Source of the DNA: Bacteroidota bacterium
GTDB lineage: Bacteria > Bacteroidota > Bacteroidia > Cytophagales > Cyclobacteriaceae
Reading direction: 5' to 3'
Length of the DNA stretch: 64,000 nt
Assembly: GCA_018266055.1 (NCBI GenBank)
Contig: JAFDYT010000005.1
Location: 124,001-188,000, forward strand
The notes beneath the pieces are model-generated. The model saw nothing but the letters and a program-made list of their open reading frames with translations, made no database searches and was not told the origin of the DNA. Below, piece by piece: positions 32,049 through 42,524 of this stretch; position 1 is the first letter of the stretch; every line of letters begins with the position of its first letter. Both the position numbers and the translations under genes were made by a program.

Positions 32049-32070
32049 AAGGTGTCAAAGGTTACACCTT
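32049..32070. promoter_or_regulatory. Hyphenated palindrome upstream of the sigma gene
   Basis: AAGGTGT (32049-32055), 8 bases, ACACCTT (32064-32070): a perfect 7-8-7 palindrome 22-43 bases ahead of the sigma TTG start. It could be a dimer operator or an RNA hairpin in the 5' leader. Farther out, 10-base inverted arms lie at 32084-32093 and 32150-32159. Confidence 0.45.
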
Positions 32071-32218
32071 GCTAAAGTTATTCGTTAATTGTTATTCGAA
32101 AATTGATCGTCTTCTCCGTAACGTATTCGCCATTAAGTCAAAGCAGATCAACAATTAACAAATAACGGCTAACGATTAGTAGAATCCTTAGTATTTTCGC
32201 GATTCTAACTTTAGTACC

Positions 32219-33460
32219 ATGGTGTCAAAGAAGCCTGCGGTTGGTTTTATCTTCATTACTTTATTGTTGGACGTTACGGGCTGGGGGATTATCATTCCGG
32301 TGATGCCTAATTTGGTACGTGAACTGTTGGGCGGCAGCGCGGGTACGCTTGCCAGCGTAAGTGATGCGGCTACCTATGGTGGTTGGCTTATTTCTTCCTA
32401 CGCGATCACCCAATTTTTCTGCGCCCCGATTGTCGGTGGTCTCAGCGACCGCTACGGACGCAGGCCGGTGTTGTTGGGCTCGCTCTTCGGGTTTGGTGTT
32501 GACTTTTTGTTTCTCGGATTTGCTCCTACCATCGAGTGGCTTTTTGTGGGACGAATCATAGCCGGAGTTATGGGCGCAAGCTTTAGCACTGCCGGCGCTT
32601 ATATTGCCGATATCAGTACGCCTGAAAACAAAGCTCAAAATTTTGGGATGATGGGCGCCGCCTTCGGCCTTGGGTTTATCATTGGGCCGGTGCTTGGCGG
32701 TCTTTTGGGAAGCTATGGATCACGGGTTCCTTTCTTCGCGGCTGCGGGGCTAGCCTTACTTAATTTCTTGTACGGTTATTTTATTCTGCCAGAATCTTTG
32801 AAAGAAGAAAACCGAAGAGCATTTACCTGGAAGCGTGCTAACCCAATCGGGACCTTCAAAAGTTTGTTTCGGTTCAAGGTTATTGTTGGCCTCTTCGTTT
32901 CATTGGCCTTGGTAAACATTGCAGGCCACGCCATACAAAGTAACTGGTCGTACTATACAATCGAAAAATTCAAGTGGACGCCTAAGCTCATCGGAATTTC
33001 GCTGGGCGTAGTAGGTATCGTATTTTCTATTGTGCAGGGTGGATTGATCCGGGTGATTATTCCAAAACTTGGACAGCAACGGAGCGTGTACGTTGGCCTG
33101 GGGTTATATGCACTTGGATTTTTGTTGTACGCCTTTGCTACCGAAGGCTGGATGATGTATGCCTTCACCGTGGTGTATTGCTTCGGAGGAATCGCCGGGC
33201 CTGCACTGCAGGGAATAATGTCGGGCATATTGCCACCGAGTGAGCAAGGCGAATTGCAAGGAGGATTCACGAGCCTGATGAGTGCAGCCTCTATTATCGG
33301 CCCACCGATCATGAATAATTTGTTTGCCTATTTTACAGGCCCGGATGCGCCTATCTATTTTCCCGGCGCCGCCATGTTGCTTGGCGCGATACTTACTTTG
33401 CTCAGTGCAGTGTGGGCGAGAGAAAGTCTAAAGAAGAACCTTGCGTCAGCTCACCGATAA
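32219..33460 (+). CDS. MFS exporter, TetA-type (TCR family)
   Basis: A 413-residue twelve-helix transporter of the drug:H+ antiporter-1 / tetracycline-resistance family. Diagnostic segments are [19 protein letters not shown] at helix 1, the motif A loop [14 protein letters not shown], and the motif C-like [16 protein letters not shown] in helix 5. This helix-5 glycine-proline motif is typical of exporters rather than importers. Substrate is not predictable; many chromosomal members in Bacteroidota are not resistance genes. Convergent with the ABC-F gene, six bases apart. Confidence 0.87.
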   Translation: MVSKKPAVGFIFITLLLDVTGWGIIIPVMPNLVRELLGGSAGTLASVSDAATYGGWLISSYAITQFFCAPIVGGLSDRYGRRPVLLGSLFGFGVDFLFLGFAPTIEWLFVGRIIAGVMGASFSTAGAYIADISTPENKAQNFGMMGAAFGLGFIIGPVLGGLLGSYGSRVPFFAAAGLALLNFLYGYFILPESLKEENRRAFTWKRANPIGTFKSLFRFKVIVGLFVSLALVNIAGHAIQSNWSYYTIEKFKWTPKLIGISLGVVGIVFSIVQGGLIRVIIPKLGQQRSVYVGLGLYALGFLLYAFATEGWMMYAFTVVYCFGGIAGPALQGIMSGILPPSEQGELQGGFTSLMSAASIIGPPIMNNLFAYFTGPDAPIYFPGAAMLLGAILTLLSAVWARESLKKNLASAHR

Positions 33461-33466
33461 ATAATC

Positions 33467-35113
<1,647 letters not shown>

Positions 35114-35204
35114 TTAATGGCGCGGAAATCATTGTTTGTTTCCCGGTTTGAGTTTTTACAATACTTTCAAAATTGAGTAAATTTGAAACCTTATTGTGAA
35201 AGGA

Positions 35205-35447
35205 ATGAAAACTGCGGATTTGAAATTCAACCCTATTAATAGCTACCTCGAACTCTTGAAAACCCTGAGTGCAGAAACCAGATTAGAAATAATCTCGGCA
35301 CTTACAGATTCTATTATAAATGAAAAAAGAGGCAATAAGAAAGCCCCCAATTTGTTTGGGGCGTTTGTCTCAAAGCGGACTGCTGACCAGATAATTTCAG
35401 ATATCCGAAATAATAGAAATTTTAACCGCAACATTGAACGTCTTTGA
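35205..35447 (+). CDS. Antitoxin-like protein of the second PIN module
   Basis: An 80-residue protein upstream of a PIN-domain toxin; the toxin's start codon overlaps its stop (TTGA). The N-terminal helix NSYLELLKTLSAETRLEIISALTDS and the tail [20 protein letters not shown] resemble small antitoxins in which a C-terminal peptide covers the toxin active site. I choose ATG 35205 over GTG 35196. A TAAATTTG box at about 35177-35184 may be the -7 element. It shares little sequence with the first module's antitoxin at 9761-9991. Confidence 0.75.
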   Translation: MKTADLKFNPINSYLELLKTLSAETRLEIISALTDSIINEKRGNKKAPNLFGAFVSKRTADQIISDIRNNRNFNRNIERL

Positions 35448-35845
35448 AAAAATTCCTTCTCGACACCAACATCTGCGTTTATTTTTTAAAAGGGCTGTAC
35501 CAATTGGATAAGAAAATTGAAGCCGCAGGTTTGGGAAATTGTTTTATCTCGGAGATTACGGTGGCCGAATTAAAATTCGGAGCTGAAGCAAGTGAGCACA
35601 AAGAAAAAAATCGTAAAACAGTTAATGAATTTGTTCAAACATTTGGAGTTGTGCCCGTTTATGGTTCGCTCGATGTGTATGCTAAAGAAAAAGCTCGCTT
35701 AAGAAAAAAAGGGCAGCCTCTTGATGATTTTGATTTATTGATTGGCGCCACCGCGATTTCAAATGATCTAATCTTAGTGACAAGAAATACTTCTGATTTT
35801 GAAAGATTGAAGGGTATTGAGATTAAGAATTGGGTGGCTCCGTAA
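35444..35845 (+). CDS. PIN-domain ribonuclease toxin (VapC family)
   Basis: 133 residues, TTG start at 35444 overlapping the antitoxin stop, a common translational-coupling arrangement. PIN residues: D7 ([10 protein letters not shown]), E42 (TVAELKFG), D95/D97 ([10 protein letters not shown]) and the [13 protein letters not shown] end. Closer to the classic VapC pattern than the copy at 9995-10399. pyrD starts 11 bases after its stop, so the module may be co-transcribed into an essential gene. Confidence 0.92.
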   Translation: MKKFLLDTNICVYFLKGLYQLDKKIEAAGLGNCFISEITVAELKFGAEASEHKEKNRKTVNEFVQTFGVVPVYGSLDVYAKEKARLRKKGQPLDDFDLLIGATAISNDLILVTRNTSDFERLKGIEIKNWVAP

Positions 35846-35856
35846 AACTGGATCTT

Positions 35857-36885
35857 ATGTACAAACTCTTCATCCGCCCACTCTTTTTTCTTTTTGATCC
35901 TGAAAAAATTCATCACTTCACTTTTGCAGCACTTCGGTTTCTGGGATCAATTCCTTTGGTAAAAAATCTTTTCCGCTTTTTTTTCTCGTATAAAGATGAA
36001 CGTCTCCGCCGCGAACTTTTTGGCCTTACGTTCGAAAATCCTGTGGGACTTGCCGCCGGTTTTGACAAAGACGCCAAACTGATTGACGAGCTTGCGTGCC
36101 TTGGTTTTGGATTTATAGAAATCGGAACGCTCACACCCAAGGGTCAGCCTGGCAATGACAAGCCCCGGCTTTTCCGCCTTCCTCAAGATCAGGCGCTGAT
36201 CAACCGGATGGGTTTTAATAATCAGGGTGTATTGGCCGCGGTAGAGAATCTGAAGAAAAGAAAATCCAACGTCATTGTCGGCGGAAACATCGGTAAAAAT
36301 AAAATTACGCCTAACGACAAAGCCATCGACGACTACGATGCCTGTTTTGAAGCGCTGTATCCTTACGTCGATTATTTTGTAGTCAATGTAAGTTCACCTA
36401 ACACACCCGGGCTGCGCGAATTGCAGGAAAAAGACCCGCTCAAAAATTTAATGCAGCATGTAAAAAACCTGAGCGCGGCGAAACCAAAGCGGAAGCCGGT
36501 GCTGCTCAAGATTGCGCCTGATCTTACCGACGCGCAGTTGGACGACATTGTAGAAATTCTTCTGGCGACCAAAACAGACGGGGTAATTGCCACCAACACC
36601 ACAATATCGCGCGATGGGCTGACTACCTCTTCTGAAAAAATCACTGCGATAGGTAATGGAGGCTTAAGCGGCTTGCCTGTGCGCGAGCGATCTACCGAAG
36701 TGATTTCGTATCTGCGGAAAAGGCTTGGGAAAAATTATCCGATCATCGGCGTAGGAGGAATTATGCAACCGCAAGATGCGATCCAAAAAATAAATGCCGG
36801 AGCCGACCTCGTGCAAGTGTACACGGGCTTCATCTACGAAGGCCCCGGCTTTGCCAAACGCATTTGTAAAGCGCTTGCCAAATAA
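35857..36885 (+). CDS. pyrD: Dihydroorotate dehydrogenase (quinone), class 2
   Basis: Oxidises dihydroorotate to orotate with quinone, in pyrimidine synthesis, bound to the inner membrane. From ATG 35857 the product has 342 residues. The N-terminal amphipathic extension ([20 protein letters not shown]) that marks class 2 is present. Conserved parts are [38 protein letters not shown], and [14 protein letters not shown], where the Ser is the class 2 base. A TTG at 35830 in frame would add nine residues overlapping the toxin gene and is unlikely. Position directly behind a toxin-antitoxin pair is notable. Confidence 0.95.
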   Translation: MYKLFIRPLFFLFDPEKIHHFTFAALRFLGSIPLVKNLFRFFFSYKDERLRRELFGLTFENPVGLAAGFDKDAKLIDELACLGFGFIEIGTLTPKGQPGNDKPRLFRLPQDQALINRMGFNNQGVLAAVENLKKRKSNVIVGGNIGKNKITPNDKAIDDYDACFEALYPYVDYFVVNVSSPNTPGLRELQEKDPLKNLMQHVKNLSAAKPKRKPVLLKIAPDLTDAQLDDIVEILLATKTDGVIATNTTISRDGLTTSSEKITAIGNGGLSGLPVRERSTEVISYLRKRLGKNYPIIGVGGIMQPQDAIQKINAGADLVQVYTGFIYEGPGFAKRICKALAK

Positions 36886-36964
36886 ATCTTTGTCGTTTCG
36901 GTGCGTCCTTCCGGCATCAATTATTATATTTAAATAAATAGTCTTTTTCTTGCCCAACGCAACT

Positions 36965-38263
36965 ATGGTTACAAAGAGCAGGTTCTGGGATTTTTTAATC
37001 GACCCCTCAAAGCCACTGCCACGTAGCGTCTATAAGAAATCGATCTTACGAGGGCAGCTTTCGATTCTCTCCATCCTGGTAGGAATAACTTACATTGTCA
37101 TCGACTCAGTGAATGGCGTGTACTTGAATATCTACTACTACGCCTTTTTGATTGTGGCCTCACTGATTACACTCGTGCTTAACAAGCAGAATAAACCACT
37201 GGCGGCGAACATTACTTTTCTGGTGTTGATGAACTTGCTGGTTTTTGTATTTGCGTCCAGCGATACTTACCGCAGCGGAGTATATACCTTTTTTATTGTC
37301 AGTAGCATTACAGGATTGACGTTGTGCGGGTACGAACAATTAAAGCTCGGCCTTTTCTTCGTTGGCGTATCCGTATTCCTTTTTGTGTTGGCGTATGTTT
37401 TTAAATATTCACCGGTATTACCTCGGGCCGATTTTTCTGAAACCTATATCACTCTATATTTTACTGCGAACTTCGTTGTTTCTATTCTAGTCGTAAGCAC
37501 ATTGCTCTATTTTCTGATCGAAATAAATCACCATACAGAAAATGAACTGATTCAGAATAATGAATTGCTTGTCAAAACCAATCAAGAGCTTGATCGCTTT
37601 GTGTATAGCGCTTCACACGATTTGCGCTCGCCGCTCAGCTCTATATTGGGATTGGTGGAGATCGCCAAAAAATCGAAAGATCCAGAAGAGATCAATATGT
37701 GTCTTAACCTGATTCAAGATAGAGTAAAAGTACAAGACTCATTCATCTACGAAATCATTGAGTATGCTCGTAACAACCGCATGAATATCCATGAGGAATT
37801 AATAAACCTTAAGCTTCTGATCTTCGAGGTCATCGACCAATTGGTGTATATGCAGGGTGCCAGTGAGGTAGACATACAAGTGATTATTGACGAAAACACG
37901 TTCATTCATACCGACAAGGCTCGCCTTACCAGCGTGCTGACTAACCTGATTGGCAATGCGATTAAATATCAGGACAAAATGAAGACTAACCGATTTGTGA
38001 GAATAGGATTACTAAAATCAGCTACGCATCTCTCGATTACAGTGGAAGATAACGGACAAGGAATTCAGCCTAAATTTCAGGAGAGAATTTTCGATATGTT
38101 TTTCAGGGCATCCGAAAACTCAAAAGGATCTGGGCTTGGACTCTTCATTGTGAAAGAAACCACTAGCAAGCTTGGAGGAACCGTGTCACTTCAATCCGAA
38201 TATGGCAAGGGAAGTATTTTTACTGTTTCACTTCCAATTCAACAACCTCTGAATCTTGCTTAA
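36965..38263 (+). CDS. Membrane sensor histidine kinase
   Basis: A 432-residue kinase from ATG 36965. Six or so membrane helices occupy residues 30-185 without a large periplasmic loop, so it probably senses the membrane or an intramembrane signal. A short coiled coil leads into HisKA with the phosphorylated H218 (SASHDLRSPLSSILG). The ATPase domain has N box LIGNAIKYQ, G1 EDNGQGI and G2 GSGLGLFIV. No response regulator gene is adjacent, so its partner is unknown. Its last 44 bases overlap the convergent gene at 38220-38651. A TTG at 36950 is a possible alternative start. Confidence 0.92.
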   Translation: MVTKSRFWDFLIDPSKPLPRSVYKKSILRGQLSILSILVGITYIVIDSVNGVYLNIYYYAFLIVASLITLVLNKQNKPLAANITFLVLMNLLVFVFASSDTYRSGVYTFFIVSSITGLTLCGYEQLKLGLFFVGVSVFLFVLAYVFKYSPVLPRADFSETYITLYFTANFVVSILVVSTLLYFLIEINHHTENELIQNNELLVKTNQELDRFVYSASHDLRSPLSSILGLVEIAKKSKDPEEINMCLNLIQDRVKVQDSFIYEIIEYARNNRMNIHEELINLKLLIFEVIDQLVYMQGASEVDIQVIIDENTFIHTDKARLTSVLTNLIGNAIKYQDKMKTNRFVRIGLLKSATHLSITVEDNGQGIQPKFQERIFDMFFRASENSKGSGLGLFIVKETTSKLGGTVSLQSEYGKGSIFTVSLPIQQPLNLA

Positions 38264-38651
38264 TGATTAACTGAGCCCACTTTCTGGCTTTGTCCACCGA
38301 ACTAAAGACTTCAATTGGTTTTAAAACCTGACTAACGTCTTGAAAACTTAAAAACGCTTTGAGCGCGATGCGCAACAGCTGTCCGTTAACCACGTAGGCA
38401 GTGCCTTTCATGTACTTCCTGAGTTCGACTCTATTCTCGTGAACCCAGTTGTTGATTTTATAGCGCAGCGCAGCGTCAAGCCAGCTGGACTTGGCAATAT
38501 CAATAATGACGGCGACCGACTCTTTCTTTTGAAGGTAGGAGTAGAGATGACTCAGATAATTTTCAATATCCGATTCATTGACTTCGCGTTTGGGAAAAGT
38601 GATGACCAGCAAAGGCCATTCACTCTCATTGTAAATAAAATCGTCGATCAT
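38220..38651 (-). CDS. STAS/SpoIIAA-like protein
   Basis: A 143-residue soluble protein. Its alternating pattern (strand PLLVITFPKR, helix SDIENYLSHLYSYLQKKE, strand VAVIIDIAKS, helix, strand TAYVVNGQLLRIAL, helix) fits the STAS / SpoIIAA-like fold found in anti-sigma antagonists and lipid-binding proteins. No phosphorylatable serine motif stands out. The gene converges on the kinase gene and their 3' ends overlap by 44 bases. A role as the kinase's partner is only a guess. Start is the ATG at 38651. The gap to glyS (38652-38887) holds no gene. Confidence 0.7.
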   Translation of the reverse strand: MIDDFIYNESEWPLLVITFPKREVNESDIENYLSHLYSYLQKKESVAVIIDIAKSSWLDAALRYKINNWVHENRVELRKYMKGTAYVVNGQLLRIALKAFLSFQDVSQVLKPIEVFSSVDKARKWAQLIIKQDSEVVELEVKQ

Positions 38652-38887
38652 GTGTTTCTAACTCAGTAATAACACCCGTTGGTCACCAAAGTTTTAACTT
38701 TTCGGTTCAGGTTGGGATAAACCCAAAGAAAAGCCCTTTTTTGGTTGACTCCAATTTTCAAGGACGTAAATGATTTTTATTGCTTCTCTTCAGCGTTAAC
38801 TGCGACCGGTTTAAGGGTTCGAAATAACTCGCATCCCTTCCAACTTTCTGTTTCTTCTTCGCACTTTCTATTTATTTTTGCACCCTT

Positions 38888-40450
38888 ATGGCAAACGAAC
38901 AAGATAACCAGTTGAAGAAAGTGATTTCCCATGCCAAGGAGTATGGGTTTATTTTCCCTTCCAGTGAAATTTATGACGGCCTCAGCGCCGTGTATGATTA
39001 TGGCCAGAATGGCGCCGAACTTAAAAACAACATCAAAGAATATTGGTGGAAGTTTATGACCCAAATGCACGATAATATCGTCGGCATTGATGCGGCCATC
39101 TTCATGCACCCAACCACCTGGAAGGCCAGCGGCCACGTTGACGCCTTCAACGACCCCATGGTGGACAACAAAGATTCTAAGAAACGCTATCGTGCCGACG
39201 TGCTCATCGAAGATGCCATCGGCAAAATGGAAGAGAAGATTGCCAAGGAAGTGGAAAAGGCTGCCAAGCGCTTCGGCGAGTCGTTCGACAAAGACATGTT
39301 TGTGAAGACCAATCCCCGTGTGGCCGAATATCAGAAGAAGATTGACGAGACCAACGATCGTCTGAAAACGGCCATGAGCTCGGGCAACATGGAGGCGATG
39401 AAGCAACTCATCATCGATCTGGAGATCAACGACCCTATCAGCGGTACTAAAAACTGGACCGACGTGCGGCAGTTCAACCTCATGTTTAGCACCGAGATGG
39501 GTTCGGTAGCTGACGACGCCAACAAAATCTATTTACGTCCTGAAACGGCGCAGGGAATTTTTGTGAATTTTCTGAACGTACAGAAAACCGGACGTATGAA
39601 GATTCCTTTTGGGATAGCCCAAATCGGAAAAGCCTTTCGCAACGAAATTGTAGCACGCCAATTCATTTTCCGCATGCGCGAATTTGAACAAATGGAGATG
39701 CAGTTTTTTGTAAAACCAGGCACCGAAATGGAATGGTACGAGCACTGGAAGCAAACCCGGATGAAGTGGCACAAAGCACTGGGCCTGGGCAACGACAACT
39801 ATCGCTTCCATGATCACCTGAACCTGGCGCACTACGCCAATGCAGCGTGCGACATTCAGTTTAATTTCCCCATGGGTTTTAAAGAGCTTGAAGGAATTCA
39901 CAGCCGCACGGATTTTGATCTGAAGAGTCACGAAAAATTCTCAGGAAAAAAACTGCAGTACTTCGACGTCGAGTCAAATCAAAACTATGTGCCGTATGTA
40001 GTGGAGACATCCGTTGGGTTAGACCGGTTGTTTCTGTCCATTTTGTCGAACTCGTTAAAAGAAGAGAAGCTCGCTTCCGCCGAAGGCGAAGAAGGCAACG
40101 AGCGCGTGGTGCTTTCAATTCCGCCAGCCTTAGCACCATACAAAATTGCTGTGCTGCCGTTGGTGAAAAAAGATGGTCTCGACGAAAAAGCTAAATCCAT
40201 TGCTGACGATCTGCGGTCAAGCTTCCGCTGCTACTACGAAGAGAAAGATACGATCGGAAAACGGTATCGTCGTATGGATGCCATCGGTACACCGTATTGC
40301 ATTACGATTGATCATCAAACTTTGCAAGACAATACCGTGACCTTGCGGGACCGTGACACCATGAAGCAGGAGCGCGTGGCGATAGCAGCACTGAAAGATA
40401 AAGTAAGTGAGTCGGTTTCACTCACCGGATTGCTTCAGTCGATAAAGTAA
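38888..40450 (+). CDS. glyS: Glycyl-tRNA synthetase, single-chain (alpha2) type
   Basis: Charges tRNA-Gly. The 520-residue class II enzyme of the eukaryote-like homodimeric type begins with KVISHAKEYGFIFPSSEIY and shows motif 2 (FRNEIVARQFIFRMREFEQ), and motif 3 (GLDRLFLSI), then an anticodon-binding domain from about residue 415. A TATTTTTG box at 38873-38880 lies only seven bases ahead of the ATG, so the mRNA may be leaderless or nearly so. The scramblase-like gene follows by 17 bases, dgt by one more base, suggesting one operon. Confidence 0.96.
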   Translation: MANEQDNQLKKVISHAKEYGFIFPSSEIYDGLSAVYDYGQNGAELKNNIKEYWWKFMTQMHDNIVGIDAAIFMHPTTWKASGHVDAFNDPMVDNKDSKKRYRADVLIEDAIGKMEEKIAKEVEKAAKRFGESFDKDMFVKTNPRVAEYQKKIDETNDRLKTAMSSGNMEAMKQLIIDLEINDPISGTKNWTDVRQFNLMFSTEMGSVADDANKIYLRPETAQGIFVNFLNVQKTGRMKIPFGIAQIGKAFRNEIVARQFIFRMREFEQMEMQFFVKPGTEMEWYEHWKQTRMKWHKALGLGNDNYRFHDHLNLAHYANAACDIQFNFPMGFKELEGIHSRTDFDLKSHEKFSGKKLQYFDVESNQNYVPYVVETSVGLDRLFLSILSNSLKEEKLASAEGEEGNERVVLSIPPALAPYKIAVLPLVKKDGLDEKAKSIADDLRSSFRCYYEEKDTIGKRYRRMDAIGTPYCITIDHQTLQDNTVTLRDRDTMKQERVAIAALKDKVSESVSLTGLLQSIK

Positions 40451-40467
40451 CGCGATAACTCTGATTC

Positions 40468-41058
40468 ATGTACCACGCTTTTAATAAGAACCTTTTTTTT
40501 GTAAAGGAGCATGTGAAGATGTTCAAGGCGGCGAACACCTTTGACATTCTTGATCCGGATACCAAACAACTTGTGCTGTCGTGTCAGGAAGAGAACCTTG
40601 GTTTTTTTACCAAGATGTTTCGCTTCACCGACTACAAGCGAATGACTCCTTTTAATATGGAGATCAGAACGCCCGATGGCATTCGGTTGCTGACCATTCG
40701 TCGCGGAGTTTCTTTCTTTCTGTCGACGGTTGAAGTACTCGACGAGAACAACATGCTGATTGGGAAATTCAAACAGAAATTTTTCTCCATAGGCGGAAAG
40801 TTTGAAGTACTGGATGCCAATGAGCGCAGCCTGTGTATGCTTCGTGGAAAATGGACAAGCTGGGAATTTAAATTTGTAGCCAACGACGGCAAGGAGTTTG
40901 CCACCGTGACAAAAAAATGGAGCGGACTAGGCAAAGAGCTTTTCACCAGCGCCGACAACTATATTCTGCAAATCAGTTCTGAAGTGCCGGCAGACAATCC
41001 GCTGCGCCTGCTGATTCTGGCGGCAGTCATGTGCATTGATTTAGTGTTAAAGGAGTAG
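40468..41058 (+). CDS. Phospholipid-scramblase / LURP-one-like protein
   Basis: A 196-residue protein with the tubby-like pattern of scramblase-related proteins: repeated beta hairpins (FDILDPDTKQLVLSCQEE, FEVLDANERSLCMLRGKW) and the WEFKFVANDGKEFATVTKKW stretch, ending in a hydrophobic C-terminal helix (LLILAAVMCIDLVL). Bacterial members are common but uncharacterised. The last helix could insert in the membrane. It sits between glyS and dgt with gaps of 17 and 1 bases, so it is co-expressed with two housekeeping genes. Confidence 0.78.
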   Translation: MYHAFNKNLFFVKEHVKMFKAANTFDILDPDTKQLVLSCQEENLGFFTKMFRFTDYKRMTPFNMEIRTPDGIRLLTIRRGVSFFLSTVEVLDENNMLIGKFKQKFFSIGGKFEVLDANERSLCMLRGKWTSWEFKFVANDGKEFATVTKKWSGLGKELFTSADNYILQISSEVPADNPLRLLILAAVMCIDLVLKE

Positions 41059-41059
41059 C

Positions 41060-42379
41060 ATGAACTGGCTTCAACTTCTTTCCTCACATCGGCTTGGCCA
41101 AAAGCAGGACGCGCCTGACCAGTCGCGAAGTGCGTTTGAGCAAGACTACGACCGCATCATTTTTTCTCATCCGTTTCGCCGCTTGCAAGACAAGACGCAG
41201 GTACATCCGTTGCCGGTAGAAGATTTTGTACATACGCGCCTTACGCATAGCCTCGAGGTTTCCAGCGTTGGCCGCTCGCTCGGAAAAAAAGTAGGCGAGC
41301 AGATTTTGAAACGACATTCCGCGCTAAGCGAAAAATTTTCTTTGTTCGACTTTGGTGCGATCGTAGCCGCGGCTGCTCTCGCGCACGATCTTGGCAACCC
41401 ACCTTTTGGTCATGCCGGCGAAGAAGCGCTCTCCGATTATTTTGTGCACCATGCCAACGGCCAACGGCTGAAACCTTTTGTGAATGAAAACCAGTGGCAA
41501 GACCTTACACATTTTGAAGGAAACGCTCAGGGTTTTCGTCTGCTCAATCAGAAGCAATACGGACTTAAACTTACTGCCGCCACGTTGGGAGCGTTTACAA
41601 AATATCCGTGCCCCGCGCATTTTCCTGAGCGCGATAAGTCGAGAAAAAGTCAGAAGAAATTCGGCTTCTTTGAATCTGAAAGAGAAATCTTCACCAATGT
41701 TGCTACTCAACTGGAGTTGCCTCGACAAACTGAAAATTCCTGGAGTCGTCATCCGCTGGCATTTTTGGTCGAAGCTGCCGACGATATTTGTTATAGCATT
41801 ATCGATCTTGAAGATGGCTGCCGACTTGGCCTTATATCGCTCAACGACACCATCGACTTAATTGCCGAAGTTTTAAAAGATCAGTTTAAGAAAGATAAAG
41901 TAGATCGTCTCATTGGCTTGAATGAAAAGCTCGGCGTACTTCGCGCGCTCACCATCAACAAACTCGTAGAAGAATGTACTGCGTTGTTTCTTGACGAAGA
42001 AAAAAATATCCTTGACGGTAAATTTGACAAAGCGCTCACTGATGTAATAGCGTCCAAAGATGCGTTGAGTAAGATTTCAAAAATTTCTGTTGAAAGAATC
42101 TATCGCGCTCGCACCGTGGTAGAGATTGAAGCCAGTGGTCACGTTGTGTTACCCGGCTTGCTGGAAGAGTTTATCGAAACAGGTTTATCATTTTACAAAG
42201 AGGCATCGCGCAAATACAAGAATCTTCAGTTGTTACTTCCGGAAGAAATTCGATGGGAATTGAAACAAAGCAATGAGAGTACTTACCACACACTGCGCCT
42301 GATTACTGATTTTGTCTCAGGTCTTACCGACCGCCATGCGCTTTCCCTTTACGGAAAAATAAAGGGCTTTCAACGTTAA
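41060..42379 (+). CDS. dgt: Deoxyguanosinetriphosphate triphosphohydrolase family (dNTPase)
   Basis: HD-domain enzyme that removes triphosphate from dNTPs, lowering the dNTP pool; some relatives protect against phages. 439 residues. The HD metal site is seen in HSLEVSSVG (H of RLTHS) and in AHDLGNPPFGHAGE. The early FRRLQDKTQVHPLP segment is typical of the family. It is one base after the scramblase-like gene, so translation is likely coupled. No defence genes surround it, so a housekeeping role is the simpler reading. Confidence 0.92.
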   Translation: MNWLQLLSSHRLGQKQDAPDQSRSAFEQDYDRIIFSHPFRRLQDKTQVHPLPVEDFVHTRLTHSLEVSSVGRSLGKKVGEQILKRHSALSEKFSLFDFGAIVAAAALAHDLGNPPFGHAGEEALSDYFVHHANGQRLKPFVNENQWQDLTHFEGNAQGFRLLNQKQYGLKLTAATLGAFTKYPCPAHFPERDKSRKSQKKFGFFESEREIFTNVATQLELPRQTENSWSRHPLAFLVEAADDICYSIIDLEDGCRLGLISLNDTIDLIAEVLKDQFKKDKVDRLIGLNEKLGVLRALTINKLVEECTALFLDEEKNILDGKFDKALTDVIASKDALSKISKISVERIYRARTVVEIEASGHVVLPGLLEEFIETGLSFYKEASRKYKNLQLLLPEEIRWELKQSNESTYHTLRLITDFVSGLTDRHALSLYGKIKGFQR

Positions 42380-42524
42380 CCACTGTTTGTTGCTCAACGC
42401 TGGCATGTTTGTTTAGAAATTGAAAAAACGATTCGCCGCGTTGATGCGTATCAAATAATTTTTAGAAATCGACGATCATTTTGTTTTGAGCAAAATCGAG
42501 CGCTATATTTCTATACTGCTCTTT

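Noticed and set aside
38810-38850. GGTTCGAA-like stretch that resembles a tRNA T-loop
   Set aside because: No acceptor, D or anticodon stems can be formed around it.
38777-39406. 209-codon open frame on the minus strand opposite glyS
   Set aside because: It lies antisense to a clear tRNA synthetase gene and its composition follows from the complementary codons; no start context or family.
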